In this document: in pieces, positions 11,400 to 23,306 of the stretch
Position numbering within the stretch: position 1 is the stretch's first letter
Layout of the letters: each line of letters starts with the position of its first letter
Assembly (NCBI GenBank): GCA_025642075.2
Contig: JAODUO010000560.1
Span: 1-64,000 of the forward strand
Reading direction: 5' to 3'
Length of the DNA stretch: 64,000 bases
From: Ridgeia piscesae
Lineage: Eukaryota; Annelida; Polychaeta; Sabellida; Siboglinidae
Position numbers and translations under genes: made by a program
Notes under the pieces: generated by a model
Seen by the model: only the letters and a program-made list of their open reading frames with translations
Database searches by the model: none
What the model was told of the DNA's origin: nothing

Positions 11400-12350
11400 T
11401 ACAGGAAATATCTTTACTAAACCCTTAGCGCCATTTGGTGACACTCTGCTGAAACGGTGAAAAGTTACGAAATGCTACGAATTCAGCATACTGACTTACT
11501 AAAATACGACAAAGTGACAAACCTATCGCGCCGAAACGCTAGAATGTTCAAAATTTACTATATGTTATAACGATGAGATGGCAAAATTTTAGGTGTTTAC
11601 CTTGTTAACTTAGAAAAATTCAGTAGAATACGACAATTTGTCAAGCCTTTACAAAAAGTTACAATACTAACTTGCGAAAACATTCCTCTTTCTATCTCGT
11701 TGATGTGGTAAATATTAGGAAATCACCGTACTGACTTGGTAAAATACGAATACATAACAAGATTATCGCCTCGAAACGCTAAAAGTTATGTTATGACTGT
11801 GGTCGAAACCGCCTTTTAACGGAAGTTGTGATTTTCACGTGACAGGAAACATAATTTTTACGGAAGTTATGTTTTTCACGTGATAGGAGCGTTCATTTTG
11901 ACGGAAGTTATGTTACGGACGTAGACGGAGGTGAAAACCTCCCTCGTTCTATCTGGTTGAGTGGGTAAATATTAAGAAATCACCATGCTGATTTAGTTAA
12001 ATGCTTCACCTTTGACAAGGCTATCGCGTCGAAACACTAAGATATTCAGATTTTACTACAAGTTACAACGCTATGTTGGTTAAATATATGAAAACGCCAC
12101 CTATCTAACGCAGTGAAACGGAGAAACGTTATGAAATGCTACGAAGTTAGCACATAGATTCAGTAAAATAAGAAAACTTGACAAGGTTATCGCCTCAAAA
12201 CTAAACGTTACGTTATGACTATGGTCGAAGTCGTCATTTTGCCAGAAACGATGTTATGGTCGTAGTGTTACCCGCCATTTTCCCGGAAATTATGTTTTGA
12301 CGTGGTAGGAAGAGTAATTTTACCGGAAGTTATGGTTTGCACATGACAGA
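11400..12350. repeat. Degenerate long-period tandem repeats
   Basis: The phrase TATCGCGCCGAAACGCTA recurs with changes at about 11,525, 11,767, 12,022 and 12,188. Associated phrases include GTTACGAAATGCTACGAA and GGAAGTTATGTTTTTCACGTGA. The spacing of roughly 165-255 bp and strong divergence point to an old satellite-like array or eroded repeat arms. No coding potential. Confidence 0.6.
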
Positions 12351-12491
12351 AAACTGTCCTAGCCTCGCGTGTATGGGTTGCGCAATAACATATGTAAGTT
12401 CCCTACGTTGAGAACGTGACTTAAGAGACATATATACTGGACATGGTAGCGATCGTGAACTACAATTTTATGTTGTCGGAAGATATTGCGC

Positions 12492-12591
12492 ATGCAAAAT
12501 GACCTAAATCGGTTACCCATTACCAGAAGATGGGCACCATATGATTACATGTGCAGTGGTCTTTGTCGGTTAGTTGTTTTGTCAAATAACG
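12492..12591 (+). CDS. Candidate small exon with strong splice donor
   Basis: From the ATG at 12,492 the frame is open for 33 codons plus one base and then meets a consensus donor, G|GTAAGTACA, at 12,592 (phase 1). The frame stays open upstream to about 12,450. The peptide (MQNDLNRLPITRRWAPYDYM, then CSGLCRLVVL) has no recognised domain. Local composition is GC-richer than the surroundings. Support is only the donor and the open frame, so a chance arrangement is possible. Confidence 0.2.
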
Positions 12592-12929
12592 GTAAGTACA
12601 AATACCATGTTTTGTTATAGATATATTAAAGGTTAAAGCATACCTTACAAGGATAGACTATGAAAGGTGTCAAGTGACAACATGTGTGGTGGCCTGACAA
12701 CAAAGTTAATAAAAATCATTGGTGTAATAACCGTGTAAAAAAGTTTGTCATAACAGAAGAAAGAAAAAGCAATACGGTTTATACTGGATACGGAGGACCA
12801 GTGAGAATGACAACCTCGCAGTGCCCGGTCTTCCATGCCGGCCTGTCTCCACTGCTTCAAAATAGAAAACGAAATCACAAGACGTGCGTCTTCATCCGCG
12901 CCATCATATCTTGACTATTTGATCACCTA

Positions 12930-13245
12930 GTTTAAAAATAAGACACACGTATATTGCGGTATTAATTCACGACATATCCGTCAAATGGTTCCACTTGTAC
13001 TTTGACCTAGTTTGTAGTTCACCATATATCTGTCAGGGGCGCTACATGACTTTGGCACGTTTTAAGATAATTTTAAAAATAAGACGCACGAATTTGGACA
13101 GTATTAGTTCACGAGATATCCGTCAGATGGTTCCACTAATATTTTGACATAGCGTATAGTTCACCACATATCCGCTACATGACATTTGACCCCATTTAAC
13201 CTACTTTTTTTTTAATATGACGCACGAATTTGGACAATACTAATT
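12930..13245. repeat. Tandem repeat of about 140 bp, 2-3 copies
   Basis: A unit with TTTAAAAATAAGACRCACG, then AATTCACGACATATCCGTCA, GGTTCCACT and TAGTTCACCATATATC starts near 12,932 and 13,070. A third, partial copy starts near 13,208. Copies differ by point changes and small indels. Non-coding. Confidence 0.7.
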
Positions 13246-13505
13246 CTTGTATCGGTGGTTTGGCTCCGTCTTATCTGGCAGAACTTGTTCAACCAAGAAA
13301 GCGTGACGGACGCCTACGCCAGAACTATGCGCGAACACTGCAGCAAGGTATAACAAAGAAGTGTATTGGTGATTTGGCATTTGGCGCAGCAGCACCTCGA
13401 CTGTGAAATGAATTACCTGTGAATATTCGTGCATCCGAAACATTATCTATCTTTAGTAAGTGTTTAAAAACATTTCTTTTTATTAGACATTTCAATTAAT
13501 TAAAA
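13245..13505 (+). mobile_element. 3' fragment of a CR1/L2/Jockey-like LINE
   Basis: One frame reads GLAPSYLAELVQPRKR, then DLAFGAAAPRL, NELPVNIRASETLSIFSKCL and KTFLFI. This is the stereotyped end of LINE ORF2 in the CR1/L2/Jockey group (APRLWNxLPxxIRxxxSLxxFKxxLKTxLF). The W of APRLW is replaced by a stop. Only the last ~80 codons remain, so the copy is heavily 5'-truncated. An AT-rich tail and (TA)n tract follow. Confidence 0.75.
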
Positions 13506-13588
13506 TTGTTTTGAAATGACGGACATTGCTTTATAATTTCTTTTTAGTGTCATACACATGTTATCTGTGTTTATGTTTTAGATTAATT

Positions 13589-13639
13589 TATTGATATATA
13601 TATATATATATATCAATAAATTAAATATATATATATATA

Positions 13640-13704
<65 letters not shown>
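13589..13704. repeat. (TA)n microsatellite with palindromic head
   Basis: Alternating TA is interrupted twice. At 13,580-13,625 the run is bounded by AATTTATTG and CAATAAATT, making a long hairpin. It lies directly after a LINE tail. Confidence 0.9.
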
Positions 13705-13707
<3 letters not shown>

Positions 13708-13808
13708 CATTTACATACACAGTTTTAGTAAAGGTTTTAATTTTATATTAATTTATATAATTTACATACCAACTTTTAGTATTATACATCTTAAAAGCAG
13801 GAAAAAAC

Positions 13809-13813
<5 letters not shown>

Positions 13814-13869
<56 letters not shown>

Positions 13870-14171
13870 ACATACGCGTGCACACAGGGTACATGCTTTA
13901 GTTCTCTGTTGGGTTAGTGCCAATAATAATTATATTTTACGTTCAAACTTTAACATTAGTAGTGTCTAACTGCAACATGTGTTAGAACAAATTTTTTTAA
14001 TTATAATGGGTTATTATTATTTTTATTAAATTACCGGGGTTCCCCCCAAATATCCCCTGGGGCCTTGTGACCTTTGACCTTGACACGTGACCTTTTACCT
14101 TTACCCCTTCCCCCGCTTTCCCCCTCCGCGCCGCGCAAGTGTACCACGATAGGACCATTATATACCACTTA

Positions 14172-14244
<73 letters not shown>

Positions 14245-14250
14245 TAATAA
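13814..14250. repeat. Two (TA)n microsatellites around a GC-rich patch
   Basis: (TA)n runs at 13,814-13,864 and 14,178-14,247. Between them, 14,030-14,145 is unusually C-rich and carries repeated TGACCTTTGACCTTGACA-type half-sites. CCGGGGTT-CCCC motifs at 14,034 and 14,258 are similar and may mark ends of one small element. Confidence 0.6.
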
Positions 14251-14639
14251 ACTAGCCGGGGTTACCCCGCCATGCTTGGGGACAAAATGTAGTCACCCGC
14301 AATAACGCCGTTTGAAAATTGCGATCCCTTTCACCTGTTCGGAAATCGGTTCATTTAGGCTATGCGCAAACTATCCTAGGTAACTATGCGTTCATCTAAT
14401 AAAAATTATAACCAAACAGAACCAAGAATAACTGTGATGAAACCATAGTGAGTTTGATATGGCACAAGCAAGACATAGCTAAGTAAATAGGCAGTCCAAC
14501 CACAATGCAAACATATTTTGCAATACATTCCTCTATTACATGTTATATCTATTTGCGGAATATGCTGCCGACTAGTTCGGCTTTTTATCACCTTGTCGGC
14601 CTTCCTCTCGATTGCTATTCAAATTGCTAATGCCCTGAT

Positions 14640-14905
14640 TATTGCCAGTGCTGCTCTGGCAATAAGGACGGAATAAAATTCTTATTGCCAGAGAAGAAAT
14701 GGATTGATGGTGATGTACATGCGCGTCCGGTTGGCGATATTTTTAGTGAACACTTGTCAACATAGTAATTGTTTCAGTTACATATGACGCCCTGGTATCG
14801 TTTTTTATACTGATTTAGGCGATCGTGGCGGAAACTGCGATAAGATCGATCCGCAGAGCTGCTCTGGCAATAAGGGCAAAACAATCTTATTGCCATAGCA
14901 GAAAG
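14640..14905. repeat. Two copies of a short hairpin repeat
   Basis: CTGCTCTGGCAATAAG (14,651-14,666) is followed 14 bases later by its near-perfect inverse (14,681-14,693). The same arrangement recurs at 14,859-14,874 and 14,886-14,901. The two hairpins are in the same orientation, 208 bp apart, with loops of different sequence. No coding context. Confidence 0.75.
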
Positions 14906-14945
14906 ATAATACCTGCATAAAATAGACTTACCATGTTTGGAAAGG

Positions 14946-14949
<4 letters not shown>

Positions 14950-15011
<62 letters not shown>
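14950..15011. repeat. (TA)n microsatellite
   Basis: About 62 bases of alternating TA, near the 5' side of the LINE that begins at about 15.14 kb. Confidence 0.95.
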
Positions 15012-15014
<3 letters not shown>

Positions 15015-15139
15015 TGCATCTTGAGCACATCACACGAAAGTGTAGGAAAACTCCGTAATAAAACCTATGTAAAACATTCCTTAATAAACCATTTCTTCAT
15101 CTGGCTTTCACGCTAGAATTGAACCGGCAAACCCCACGC

Positions 15140-16790
15140 CTGTGGGCACACGAATAACCTGACATTATAGCATGGAAATGGAACACTTGTGAGATCACTG
15201 GTCACTCCCTTGCTCAAGAAGACAGGTCTGGAAGCAAATTACATCAATAATTACCGCCATATATAAAATCTCAGCTTTGTCTCAAAATTGTTAGAGAGAC
15301 ATGTCGCGGTTGACCTTCGACGCTACATTAACGAAAACAAACTCCTTGACCCGTTCCAGAGCGCGTATCGTCCACACCACAGCACCGAAACAGCACTCGT
15401 GCGTATTCACGATGACATCATGCAGGCAGTCGACCGAAGAATGGGAGTTATACTCGTCCTCCTTGATCTTACTGCCGCCTTTGACACTGTGAACCACGGT
15501 ATACTACTGAAACAAATGAAATCCATCGGCATTTGTGAATCGGCGCTGGCGTGGATAGCATCCTACTTGTCGGACAGAACACTTGCTGTTAAGACTGAGG
15601 ATGCCATTTCTCGCCGACAACAACTGAACTGTGGTGTACCTCAGGGATCGGTACTTGGTCCGTTACTGTTTACCATCTACTGCATGCCTCTCACTTCCAT
15701 ATTCGCTAGACACCACTCGAAATACCATATCTATGCCGAAACTCAACTTTATGTTGACTTCCCTCGAAACCAGCCTTGTGACCCAAATATTGCTACTCGC
15801 CAAATCGAAGCATGCACCAATGACAAGCGTTGGATGACGAGCCACCAACTGCTGCTGAATGAGACCAAGACCAAAACAATTGCTTTATACGACCGTAACG
15901 CCAGAGTCCCACCTGCAACTCTGACACTCAACGTGTGTGGGTGTCATATAACGCCTCAGCCGACAGTACAGGACATCAACATTTTCCTGGACAACGGAAT
16001 CGACATGTCGATGCAAGTTGCGCGTACATGTGGCATCAATGGACGATTGTTGCAGAAACTGCCGAGTGCAAAATTCGCGCCGAGACCACTTCCACATCAC
16101 GCCAGTGTTGATAGCGGTACACTGGCTGCCGGTTCCATGGCGCATAACATACAAGATACTGGTTTTGACCTTCCGATCGACGCACGACCAAGCGCCCGAA
16201 TTCATCGCTGACATGATTACGGAATATATACGCCGGGTCGCCTGCTTCGCTCCGCCGGAAGCCGTCTCCTGAGAGTACCACGCCATAATTGAGAACGCTA
16301 TGGTCGGCGTGGCTTTTCAGTGACGGCTCCGCGCCTGTGGAACGATCTACCGGACAGTCTGCGCCTAATAGACTCACTTGAACTTGTTAAGTCCAACTTA
16401 AAAACCCCATCTTTTTAAGGCCGCATTTGTAAACTACTTGTAGGTTTTTTTAATAATGAATTTATTTTAACTGTAATTATAGTTTTGCGTTTTCTTTACT
16501 TACTTTATTATTAAGTTATTAATATATTTTATTATTTAGTTATTATTTTATTTCATCTATTTATTGCTGATAAGTTTAGCTTATGAACTAGGAGGATGTT
16601 TTAGAAGCTTTATTTAATTATCTATTTATTATCATTTAACATTTCGTTTTTACGTGCAAGTTTAAAATGCTTATGAATATTTTAAATATGTATGTGTTAC
16701 TATGTATTTTATGCGCCTCTGAGCGGAAATTTTCCGGATATACGGCGCTTTACAAATGCTAATTATTATTATTATCATCGATACCAGGAT
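15140..16790 (+). mobile_element. L2/CR1-like LINE, 5'-truncated
   Basis: A non-LTR retrotransposon copy lacking the endonuclease and the start of RT. The 5' edge is approximate: the first recognisable coding (VTPLLKKTGLEANYINNYRP) starts near 15,205. The 3' end reads CGGCGCTTTACAAATG followed by (ATT)n at 16,744-16,780, the typical short-repeat tail of L2/CR1 elements. No poly(A) is seen, as expected for that group. Confidence 0.88.
15205..16418 (+). pseudogene. L2/CR1-like reverse transcriptase
   Basis: The 307-codon ORF (15,288-16,211) covers most of the RT: QSAYRPHHSTETALVRIHDD, LLDLTAAFDTVNHGILL, SYLSDRTLAVK and CGVPQGSVLGPLLFTIY. The catalytic block that should read Y-A-D-D-T-Q-L-Y is YAETQLYVDF, so the two active-site aspartates are gone and the enzyme is dead. 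The C-terminal end (APRLWNDLPDSLRLIDSLE, near 16,330) is in another frame. A 5' bit of the RT precedes the ORF in a different frame. Confidence 0.88.
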
Positions 16791-17067
16791 TTGCGCCGTC
16801 AAGTTCGTTATCAATGAAGCCCACAGTCGTAAAGTAGCATATTCCACCAATCCGCCATTCATAAATGGTGTGAGAATGCTTATCTCAAAATCCTGACCTG
16901 CTGGGACAAATGTGACATCACATTTGGAACCAGCATATTGGATCTAAATCTAAAAATGATCCTACTAGCAATAGTTGGAATATTGCGAAATAAACGAAAT
17001 AGACAAAATGGACAAGAAACCACAATGAAATCCACGAAAACGACTAAGTCCTACGTGAAATGTGTAC
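16791..17067. other. Short spacer after the LINE
   Basis: No gene or repeat family recognised. The only feature is an A-rich stretch (16,980-17,040) with several similar short words such as GAAATAGACAAAATGGACAA. Confidence 0.4.
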
Positions 17068-17077
17068 CTTATTACAT

Positions 17078-17265
17078 TATCAGGCGAAAGTTATTACATT
17101 ATCGGTAAAAAGGAGTTGATTACATTATCAGGCAAAAATTATTACAGTATCAGGCAGCAAGTATTATTACATTATCGGATGATGTTATTATATTATCAGG
17201 CGATTTTATTACATTTTCATGCAGTTATTACATTAACAGGTGATTATTACATTATCGGTTGTAAC
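17078..17265. repeat. Short-period tandem repeat, TTATTACATTATCAGGC type
   Basis: About nine imperfect copies of TTATTACATTATCAGGC or TTATTACATTATCGG, spaced 18-30 bp apart. Spacer lengths vary, so this is an interspersed-word minisatellite rather than a strict tandem array. No function is evident. Confidence 0.8.
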
Positions 17266-17519
17266 ACTCGTTAATCAGGCTTTCTATAAAAGAACACATT
17301 CACATAAATATTTAGGTAAAAATCTTGTATGTCCGAAGTGTACATGCAGTTTGCATGTGATGTGGCAATCATGTAAGATGTTATAACAATACAAAACCTA
17401 CTTCAATGTGTTGATATTTGTGGATTTGTTTGCCACTTTTTCTGCCACATCTTAATGATAATATCCTTGACATTCAGTTTTTCAACAAAATAATAAATAT
17501 AATTTATAGTTGTAGCTAA

Positions 17520-18010
17520 ATATTTTGTGAAGCATCACTGAAGTGTATACTGTACTTATATATTGGTCTCCATCCGTAGACATTGAATATATGTGATAGC
17601 ATTGCAAAACATAAAGTAGTCTCTGTGAAATTACTATTGTTAACCATCTCCCAGTTCTTCCGTAAATATCTTTCTGTGGAAATTACTGAAGGCATGGTCA
17701 CAAATAAACCATTATAAAATAACTATATGTCACATTTTCTTGTGATACGGTCAACATGAAATGTTTAGGCAAATATCAACGTTATACTAATATCGTCAGA
17801 AATGCGGATTGTATTACACTTTTATGCTGTTTAACAATCTTGTGTATCCTCACTAAATGTTCCTTTGGCACTAGAATGTTGGTCTGCGTCCGTAGATGTG
17901 GAAAAATAGGTGATACCATTGCAAAGTAGTATCTGTGATATAACGCGTTTTAATACTTTCCCATTTCTGCAGTAACTGTTTTCATGTAGAAATTACGTTA
18001 CGACAGAGAT
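17520..18010. repeat. Direct repeat of about 140 bp
   Basis: Two diverged copies, about 17,555-17,690 and 17,880-18,000, share TTGGTCTSCRTCCGTAGA, GTGATAGCATTGCAAA, AGTAGTMTCTGTGA and TGTRGAAATTAC. They are spaced about 310 bp apart. Neither copy is coding. It could be a local duplication or a fragment of an unknown dispersed repeat. Confidence 0.55.
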
Positions 18011-18675
18011 TTCCTTTCATGGATTTATGGGTGCACATCGAATTGTCCGAAAGCTATAATATAAATATATAATTATAATTTGGTAGAATTTAGATAGATG
18101 GCCTAGCTAGGTGGACGGTTTGAATAGCGATCAAGGCGGAGAGTGACTAGCTGGCTTCTTTGAACCGGAATATGACGTGGATCGATTAGTCAGCGAAAGA
18201 AGCAATAACTCTATTGTCTCAATAAAAAAGTATTGATATCAAACAAAGGTATATCACAAGTATATATTAAAGGAGGTAACAATTACGGAGGCAGGGCATG
18301 GCTCCACGCGCATACTGTTTAGTTAATTATGCTTACCTTCCGCATTAATTTATATAACTATTCTTATTCTTAATATTGATACCCGCTGCTTTTATATAAT
18401 AGTACGACTAATTATCTCTATTAACACGGTGGTTGTAGGCCTACGTTACAATGTTGCCTGCAGCCTGGGTAATTATGTCTACTTGTTAGGGTTGCAGTCT
18501 CTTAAGGACAGTGTCTGCCATGACAACCAACTGTAGTCTCATGTGTTGACAAACACACAACACTACATAAAAACATTCAGGGCAAATTGTGTTAAACATG
18601 TGAAAAATGGCCCATGTGTCAACTGTCCCCTTGAGATAGTACAAAAATACTTGGTTCGTTTTAATTATCAGCATG
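18011..18675. other. Spacer without recognisable gene
   Basis: AT-rich with a slightly GC-richer patch around 18,290-18,330. No conserved motif, repeat family or splice-supported exon found. Confidence 0.4.
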
Positions 18676-18680
18676 TACAT

Positions 18681-18768
18681 GCATTACAAAGGTCATGTGA
18701 GTGCATTACAAAGGTCATGTGAGTGCATTACAACGGTCATGTGAGTGCATTACAGTGGTCATGTGGTG
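18681..18768. repeat. 22-bp tandem repeat, four copies
   Basis: The unit GCATTACAAAGGTCATGTGA plus GT is repeated four times head to tail. The first two copies are identical and the last two carry one or two substitutions, so the array is fairly young. Confidence 0.92.
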
Positions 18769-18859
18769 TCTTATAAAACATTGGTAATCATGTTTTTTAT
18801 TTGTGTAAGTTTACACAGAAGGTTTTTCATTTATGAACATGGTTTGCGTGTAATGGTTA

Positions 18860-19060
18860 CTTGGGGCCGTGTGTTACTGTTCCTCAGACTGTCCTACAAG
18901 TGATACATTTTTGTCCTTCAGATTGTCCAGCGAATCATGTGTTTCTGACCTTTAAATTGTCCTACAAATGGTGTTTTATTTAGTCCATTAGACTGTCATA
19001 GTATGCAGGTACTGCAGTACATCAAGTATTGCAATACCTCAGGGAGTTTGATGCCCCTGT
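18860..19060. repeat. Degenerate short repeats
   Basis: Related words (CAGACTGTCCTACAAGTG, CAGATTGTCCAGCGAATC, AAATTGTCCTACAAATG, AGACTGTCATAGTATG) recur every ~45 bp, suggesting an eroded minisatellite. Non-coding. Confidence 0.45.
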
Positions 19061-19326
19061 AATGCAGAGTTGTAAAATGTTGTGAACCGAAGCCTAAGGG
19101 AGCAAACCCTAACCAGAAAACAATGTCACTGTGGCAGCATTAAGGGCGGTTGATGTATAGAACTACGATCATCTCTCGACCAGCCACTGCATGAACAAAT
19201 AGCTTGCGCCTGTCTTGACATGTTCTTGCCGGTGTGTATTTCTATGTGCTCCCCGAGAGAGAGAGCCGCTAGAAAATTGCAAAAGTCAGCGGCACTTCAA
19301 CACTTTTACTTGGCAGCTTCCATGAA

Positions 19327-20533
19327 ATGTACAACTGCAAGAAACACCATACCGGATCGGCCGTCGCTCGGGTTACCAAGGACCGCGCTGCTCGACCTCA
19401 TCTTCCGTCGACAGTGGAAAATTACCTAGGAAGAAGACAAAAAAGACAACTACTTACAATTGCACAATGGAACGTCAGGACTCTCCTCGACCGAGAAGGA
19501 GCTAACCGACCAGAAAGACGTACGGCACAAGTAGCAATGGAACTTGCCAAACACAACATCGACATCGCCGCCCTATATGAAACAAGGTTCTCAGAGTCTA
19601 ATAGTCTCAATGACCTGGAATACTCTTTCTTCTGGAATGGCAAACCCGAAAGAGAAAGAAGGGGGGGGGGCGGAGTGGGCTTTGCTATCAAAAAGGATAT
19701 CGTCACAAAGCTGACAGAAATGCCACGGCCAGTAAGTGACAGAATCATGACGATGAGACTACCTCTGAGCAAGGACAACTTTGCTACAATTATCAGCGTG
19801 TACGTTCCAACAATCACAAAACCAGATAAAAACAAGGAGGCTTCTACAACCAGCTGGCAGTTTGCGCAGTGGCATCCCTCGTACAGATAAGTTACTGCTG
19901 ATAGGAGACTTCAATGCGAGGATAGGAAGAGACAATAACAAGTGGCCCTTGGTCATGGGCAAACATGGGATTGGGAAATACAACTCCAATGGCGAGCTTC
20001 TATTGGCTCTGTGCTCTGAGTTCAAACTGATAGTGACGAACACCGTGTTCAAGCAGAAGGATGAACGCAAGACCACTTGGATGCATTCTAGTTCCGGACA
20101 CTGGTATATGATCGATTTCATCATCAAGAGGTGTTGGGATAAGATAGACATCCACAGTACCCGAGTCATGCGTGGAGTTAACTGCTGGACTGATCACCAG
20201 ATGCTGAGGTCAAAAGTTGCTTTCAATATAAGACAAAAACACAACAAGCAAGGGACTGGTAAGCCGACCATGCTGGTAATAGCAAAACTAAGTACCATCA
20301 GCCATATGGAGAGTTTTGAGCAGGAGGTATTGGACAGTGCTCTCGCCCAGTGGGAGGAGAAGGAAAGCTCAACATCAGACGATGAATGGGCAGCTCTGCA
20401 GCAACCAAGATATATATTGACAGGCCAGACAGAAAACACCAGGACTGGTTCGACCCCAACGACCAGAAGTTACAGACTTTATGAGCAGAAGAGACCAAGC
20501 CGACCAGAGAGTGTTTCAAACCAGGAGCACTAG
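19327..20533 (+). pseudogene. LINE AP-endonuclease domain
   Basis: The domain nicks target DNA to start reverse transcription. The first frame (19,327-19,888) has QWNVRTLL, the catalytic Glu in ALYETRFSE and [10 protein letters not shown]. After a frameshift near 19,880 the second frame carries [37 protein letters not shown] and WTDHQML, which match the conserved GDFN, TWxxP and S/T-D-H blocks. Catalytic residues are therefore present but split across two frames. The endonuclease proper ends near 20,240; the remainder is linker. Confidence 0.88.
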
Positions 20534-20728
20534 ATCCACCACTGCAGCATACACAGATTCTTGCAGACTGCTACAAAAACGCACCCGTGCACTGGAGTCA
20601 TACTAGTAGGAATGAAAGGTAGTGGAGCTGCAGAGAGCTGCTGACAGGAACAACGTGAAGGGCTTTTACTGAAGGAAGAGTGGGGACCCAAACAGAAGGG
20701 ACCTGTTCACCTGAAATCAACAGATGGA

Positions 20729-22252
20729 ATGGAGACCGCTGACAGCAAGAGATTTGTGGCAAGATGGAGTGAACACTTCCAGAAGCTACTCAGTGTCCCT
20801 GACGACATAGATCACGAAGCTCTGGACAAAATCCCGCAGCGCATTACCAAGACAAGCCTCGATGAGATTCCAACCATGAATGAGATAGCTAGAGCAATCG
20901 CCGGCCTGAAAGATGGCAAAGCATATGGGGGAGGTGGAATTCCTGCTGAAGTATTTATAACCATCTACAAGAAAGGTGATCTAACAGACTGCTGGAACTA
21001 TAGAGGAATCTCTCTTCTTTCCATAGCAGGAATGATCTTCGCCAGGATCCTCCTCAACAGACCATCTACCCACATAACACCAAAGGTAGTTCCGAAGACA
21101 GAATGTGGCTTCAGAGGTAACCGGAGCACCGTTGATATGATATTTTGTCTCCCACAGAAACAAGAAAAGTGCGTTGAGTTGGACTGACCACTGTACATGG
21201 TATTTGTCGACTTCAGTAAGGCGTTCGATACAGTTGGAAGGACCGGGCTATGGCAGCTACTGAGGAAGTATGGATGCCCAGAGAAGTTCACAACTATGAT
21301 CGAGGCTCTACATACCGGAATGATGGCGAATGCTAGTGTTGGAGGTGAAGTCTCGGAATCGTTCAGTGGTACAAATTGGGTCAAGCAAAGTCGTGTACTG
21401 GCCTCCACGCTCTTCTCTATCTTCCTATCAGCATTGCTCGACGAGGCTTTCCGAGACATACAGTCTAGACCGAGCGCTGACCTATTCAACGTCGCACACT
21501 TCAGACCGATGACTCGGATACTGATGAGAGAGCTGCTATTCGCAGATGACAGTGCACTGGTTGCCCACTCTGCTGAAGAGATGCAGAAAATAATGGATGC
21601 TTTCTCCAATGCGTCAAAGAAGTTTGACCAGAAGATTAACATCAAGAAGACCGAGGTGCTGTACCAACACAACTCTACAAGAACCCGAGATGATGGAAAC
21701 ATGCTGAATTCTGTTCTGGAATTCACCTACCTCGGAAGCACTATATCAAGTGACGGATGCATTGACGATAAAATACAGATGAGGATGGCCAAGGCGAGTC
21801 TACACCAGAAACTCTGGAGCAACCACCACGTGTCCATGCGGGTTAAAGGCAAGATATACCTTGCAATCGTGCTGTCCACCCTCCTATATGGAGCCGAGGC
21901 GTGGGCAGTGTACAGATGACAGGTGAAAAATATGCATGCCTTCATAATGCGACATCTGCGTTCGATCATGAGGATAACCTGGATGGACAAAGTGACAAAC
22001 AAGGACATACTCGAACGGACACGACTGCCATCTATAGAAAATGTTCTGATCAGAAAGTGGACTGGACACCTCATGAGGATGTCACCAGACAGGCTACCAA
22101 AGCAGATTCTCTACTCTCAATTGTCTTCTTGTCACATAAAGAGAGGGCGCCCTCGTTTCCGGTTGAAGGATACCATCATGAGAAACCTGACGCTGAGAGA
22201 CATAAAGACCGTGATTGAAGCACTCTTTGTCGCATCGCGACCGACAGCATGA
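20729..22252 (+). pseudogene. LINE reverse transcriptase
   Basis: Three ORFs (20,729-21,187; 21,197-21,919; 21,923-22,252) separated by stops. Recognisable blocks are NYRGISLLSIAGMIFARIL, VFVDFSKAFDTV, the catalytic LLFADDSALVAHS near 21,545, KKTEVLYQH, TYLGSTISSDG, LLYGAEAW, and the C-terminal LIRKWTGHLMRM and RGRPRFR. FADD is intact. The usual P-Q-G block is altered (KQSRVLAST). The copy is not functional because of the stops and the internal deletion. Confidence 0.9.
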
Positions 22253-22260
22253 TGATATCG

Positions 22261-23306
22261 TGACTGAGCAATATTGCTATTCCGGGCAACGAATCACATC
22301 AAGAATATTTCAATCATCTTCGACATTGTTTGAGTTTCACTTTGCATCGATCGACTTTTTTATATATTATTTTTGCCTAAATTATGGTGCGATATATGCT
22401 GGTCAGATGTTGTTGCCTCCAGTTTGCAAGGGTAGCACAAAACGTATCTTTGTGGACGAAGAGAACCATTTTCTATGGTAATTAAATATACCATGGTCGG
22501 CAGAGAGATAAATTTATAATATCTGGTCCAGATCAATTACTTTGCGGAACTCTGATCTAGCTATAGGGTCTGTATAATAACTGTTATGGTCCACCTACAG
22601 CAATAGCCTCAATTATCTAAGCTCCGTGAGGTGGAAGCACGTTTTAGCCCATCTGGTAGTATTATTTGTTGCCGATGCATGTTGTCACCAGGGTGGCTTT
22701 ATGTCAAAATAGGGTAGAGAAGCTGATTGGTTCTCAGGCTTAATTTGAAATAACACATTGAATAAATATATCCTTTTATAAGATAATACCATTATTATAA
22801 AAACGATTTAAATTAAACATATATTCACACACACAAAACAGTTGTTTATAATTTTAGCAGTTGTTTATAATTAAAGCAGTTGCTTCTGGGTAACTAAGAC
22901 TAATCTTACCACAATTCCTAGCAATTATGGTAGGATTAGTCTCAATTGCCCAGGTTCCGTGAGGTGGCAGCGGATAACATTCAAACGTCGGCTAAGTGAC
23001 TAGATTATCTTCTCGAAGAAGTTACGCAGCCGAGCGACACTCTCTTAAAAGAGACTAGAACACCAGCAATCAATGCCGTGGTCCCAGATTCGGCCGTTCC
23101 CAGATTCTGCTAAACGCATATCTCGCATGCGCGCGCAAGCGCAATCTCGTGTTTACATGCTCTGACATAGCGTTGGTAACATACATACGTCACACTCGGG
23201 CCGAGTTTCCTCAAAACGCATATAGCGCGCATGCATTTTTATTTTAAACTTGCGAATAACAATCATACTGGTATACTTAATAATAATAATGTTTATTTTT
23301 CCAAAC

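Larger units (their letters stand above)
19200..22260 (+). mobile_element. Endonuclease/RT LINE, nearly full length but decayed
   Basis: A non-LTR retrotransposon with an AP-type endonuclease followed by RT. The 5' part (19,200-19,450) is GC-richer and probably untranslated or N-terminal sequence. The copy has an internal deletion near 20,955, where the text jumps from the linker (GIPAEVF) straight to RT (ITIYKKGDLTDCWNYRGI). It ends near ATGATGATATCG at 22,250, resembling the (ATG)n tail of the related copy at 47-48 kb. I do not assign a clade. Confidence 0.9.

Noticed and set aside
15070..15180. tRNA-like B-box (inverse of GAATTGAACC)
   Set aside because: No matching A-box at the right distance and no cloverleaf acceptor stem. 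It may be a tRNA-derived SINE scrap at most.
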